Shown: piece by piece, positions 7,649 through 8,864 of the stretch | How positions within the stretch are numbered: the first letter of the stretch is position 1 | Layout of the letters: each line of letters opens with the position of its first letter | Source: Candidatus Zixiibacteriota bacterium | GTDB taxonomy: Bacteria > Zixibacteria > MSB-5A5 > GN15 > FEB-12 | Direction of reading: 5' to 3' | Assembly (NCBI GenBank): GCA_003641415.1 | Contig: QNAG01000108.1 | Coordinates: forward strand, 1-8,864 | DNA: 8,864 nt | Made by a program: the position numbers and the translations under genes | The notes under the pieces: generated by a model | The model's database searches: none | Seen by the model: the letters and a program-made list of their open reading frames with translations, nothing else | What the model was told of the DNA's origin: nothing

Positions 7649-7720
7649 TTGTAGGGCAGAACCCCTTGGTGGTTCTGCTAATCCGAGGAGGCGGAACCGC
7701 TGAAGGGTTCCACCCTACAA
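7649..7720. repeat. REPIN/BIME-like inverted pair of palindromic units
   Basis: Two 30-bp copies of one unit face each other. Unit A is 7649-7678; unit B is 7691-7720 read on the minus strand. They match at 23 of 30 positions and all seven differences are transitions. Each unit is itself a hairpin: A pairs GCAGAACC (7656-7663) with GGTTCTGC (7671-7678) around a 7-base loop, and B pairs GGAACC (7693-7698) with GGTTCC (7706-7711), also with a 7-base loop. One difference between the units is compensatory (an A-T pair in A, G-C in B). The outer ends TTGTAGGG and CCCTACAA pair over 8 bp, giving a cloverleaf-like fold. This is the architecture of REP doublets, which are usually dispersed in many copies and moved by RAYT-type transposases; no such gene is in this window. 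It sits between two genes that appear to be in one operon. Confidence 0.75.
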
Positions 7721-7784
7721 GTCTGGTATTGCTGGTGTGTACAAATAGAAAAAGTAAAAGCAATGAACTTGGAGGAATAGAATA

Positions 7785-8804
7785 ATGCGATTACTGTTGG
7801 TTGGTTTTGGGACAGTTGGCCAAGGGCTGGCCGAACTGCTATTGGAAAAAGAAAAGAGTCTGCTTGACGAATATGGTCTTAAGGTTGATGTGATTGGCAT
7901 CTCCGACATGCTCAAAGGCAGTCTGTATAATGCCGACGGCATTGATCTGGCCGCTGCTCTGGAAAAAGCGAAATCGGGCGACAAAATTTCCGATTTGTCG
8001 GACAAATATGACGGAGATGCTCTTGGTTTAATTGCAACTGCTGATGCAGACATGATTGTAGAAGCAACTTATACCGACATCAAGACCGCCGAGCCGGCAA
8101 CTTCTCATATTCGTGCAGCTCTTGAGAAAGGTATGCACGTCACAACAACAAATAAAGGCCCCGAAGCTCTTTTCTTTCACGACCTTGCAAAACTGGCCAA
8201 AGAGAAGGGCGTTCAGTTCCTCTATGAGGGAACGGTGATGAGTGGCACGCCAGTTCTGAATCTCATCCGCGAAACTCTGGCTGGATGTGACATATCCGAG
8301 GTCAAAGGAATACTTAACGGCACCACCAACTACATTCTCTCGGAGATGGAAGCTGGTCTGACTTACGAGGATGTTCTGAAGACTGCTCAGGAGCTGGGAT
8401 ATGCCGAGGCGGTGCCGGATGCTGATGTGTTGGGTTGGGATGCTCTGGCCAAGGTGACCATTATCGCCAATACTGTTTTCGGCGCTACCTGCAAACCGGA
8501 CGATTTCCCATGCAAGGGTATCACTGAGATTACATCCGATGCTATTGCCGATGCCAAGAAACGCGGCAAACGTTTCAAACTGATCGGTAAAGTCTGGCGC
8601 GACGGCGATCAGGTAAAGGGCAGTGTTGCTCCCGAAGAAGTGGACCTGAGCCACCCCCTTGCGGGAGTTATGGGAGCCACCAATGCGGTGACAGTGACGA
8701 CCGACGCCCTGGGCGATGTGACTATAGTCGGGCCGGGCGCAGGAAGAGTAGAGACCGGTTACAGCGCCCTGGTGGATATCATTCACGTGGGAGGTAAGCG
8801 ATGA
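7785..8804 (+). CDS. Homoserine dehydrogenase-family NAD(P)-dependent oxidoreductase
   Basis: This 339-residue protein would interconvert homoserine and aspartate 4-semialdehyde, or a related hydroxy acid and semialdehyde, in the cytoplasm. The start is fixed by GGAGG (7771-7775) 9 bases upstream. An N-terminal Rossmann fold shows Gly7-Phe-Gly9-Thr-Val-Gly12. Thr-Thr-Asn-Lys124-Gly-Pro is the conserved lysine segment. Tyr-Glu148-Gly-Thr-Val-Met-Ser-Gly-Thr-Pro and Asn178-Gly-Thr-Thr-Asn-Tyr belong to the substrate domain. Glu208, Asp214, Asp219 and Lys223 match the catalytic set known from yeast homoserine dehydrogenase. The C terminus has the family's Gly-Pro-Gly-Ala-Gly motif. There is no ACT domain, so it is the short form, not obviously feedback-inhibited by threonine; the Val-Met-Ser-Gly-Thr-Pro block recalls archaeal short forms. 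No threonine-biosynthesis genes are visible beside it. Instead it overlaps an aldehyde dehydrogenase gene by 4 bases, so a catabolic or non-canonical substrate is possible. The family call is firm, the substrate is not. Confidence 0.92.
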   Translation: MRLLLVGFGTVGQGLAELLLEKEKSLLDEYGLKVDVIGISDMLKGSLYNADGIDLAAALEKAKSGDKISDLSDKYDGDALGLIATADADMIVEATYTDIKTAEPATSHIRAALEKGMHVTTTNKGPEALFFHDLAKLAKEKGVQFLYEGTVMSGTPVLNLIRETLAGCDISEVKGILNGTTNYILSEMEAGLTYEDVLKTAQELGYAEAVPDADVLGWDALAKVTIIANTVFGATCKPDDFPCKGITEITSDAIADAKKRGKRFKLIGKVWRDGDQVKGSVAPEEVDLSHPLAGVMGATNAVTVTTDALGDVTIVGPGAGRVETGYSALVDIIHVGGKR

Positions 8805-8864
8805 AGATGCTACTCGACGGCCAGTGGGTTGATCGCGACGATAAGATCGATGTTATAGAGCCAT
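8801..8864 (+). CDS. Aldehyde dehydrogenase, N-terminal fragment cut by window edge
   Basis: Only 21 codons are visible. They begin at an ATG that overlaps the preceding stop as ATGA (8801-8804), with GGGAGG (8789-8794) 6 bases upstream, so the start is very likely right. The peptide begins Met-Lys-Met-Leu-Leu-Asp-Gly-Gln-Trp-Val-Asp and reaches Ile-Asp-Val-Ile-Glu-Pro. This is the usual opening of the NAD(P)-dependent aldehyde dehydrogenase superfamily (Asp-Gly-x-Trp-Val-Asp, then a short strand ending in Asn/Glu-Pro). The class cannot be told from this fragment; lactaldehyde, semialdehyde and non-phosphorylating glyceraldehyde-3-phosphate dehydrogenases all start in this way. The overlap implies translational coupling and a shared pathway with the homoserine dehydrogenase-like enzyme. 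Confidence 0.75.
   Translation, partial: MKMLLDGQWVDRDDKIDVIEP

Noticed and set aside
8028..8786. 252-codon open frame on the minus strand opposite the homoserine dehydrogenase-like gene
   Set aside because: It lies wholly antisense to a gene with clear catalytic motifs, its product has no recognisable domain and it has no ribosome site of its own. It is explained by the codon bias of the sense gene.

Overview
The window holds a bacterial stretch of moderate GC with six genes supported by sequence; the last is cut off by the window edge. There are no RNA genes, insertion sequences or CRISPR arrays that I can see. Strong GGAGG-type ribosome sites, a putative secreted lipoprotein, a very large CHASE/multi-PAS hybrid kinase and a REP-type palindrome pair fit a free-living Gram-negative bacterium. 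The overall style resembles FCB-group or deltaproteobacterial-type environmental genomes, possibly a Zixibacteria-like lineage. This placement is an inference from general impression, not from a marker gene.

Left part (1-5457): a small lipoprotein-like gene runs leftward (about 646 to 95). It diverges from a 1523-residue membrane sensor kinase running rightward (886-5457). The roughly 240-bp divergent region carries a good sigma70-like promoter for the lipoprotein that would give an almost leaderless mRNA, and only a weak promoter candidate for the kinase. The kinase reads TM, CHASE, TM, six PAS modules, histidine kinase core and receiver. No separate response regulator or output gene lies beside it.

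Middle (5493-6009): a very small two-helix membrane protein of a holin-annotated family runs leftward and converges on the kinase. Its upstream region is shared with the rightward cluster that follows. That cluster's leader contains a 7-bp inverted repeat ending just before the first ribosome site.

Right part (6010-8864): four rightward genes look like one metabolic operon. In order they are an unrecognised 410-residue protein, a single-domain cupin 12 bp downstream, a short homoserine dehydrogenase-family protein, and the start of an aldehyde dehydrogenase whose ATG overlaps the previous stop (ATGA). The last two together suggest chemistry around a semialdehyde: an alcohol/semialdehyde oxidoreductase tightly coupled to a semialdehyde/acid oxidoreductase. 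The 410-residue protein may supply or consume the substrate. The 170-bp gap between cupin and dehydrogenase contains a clear REPIN-like element, two inverted copies of a 30-bp palindromic unit that differ only by transitions. This operon with its unrecognised first gene is the best candidate for something undescribed in the window.
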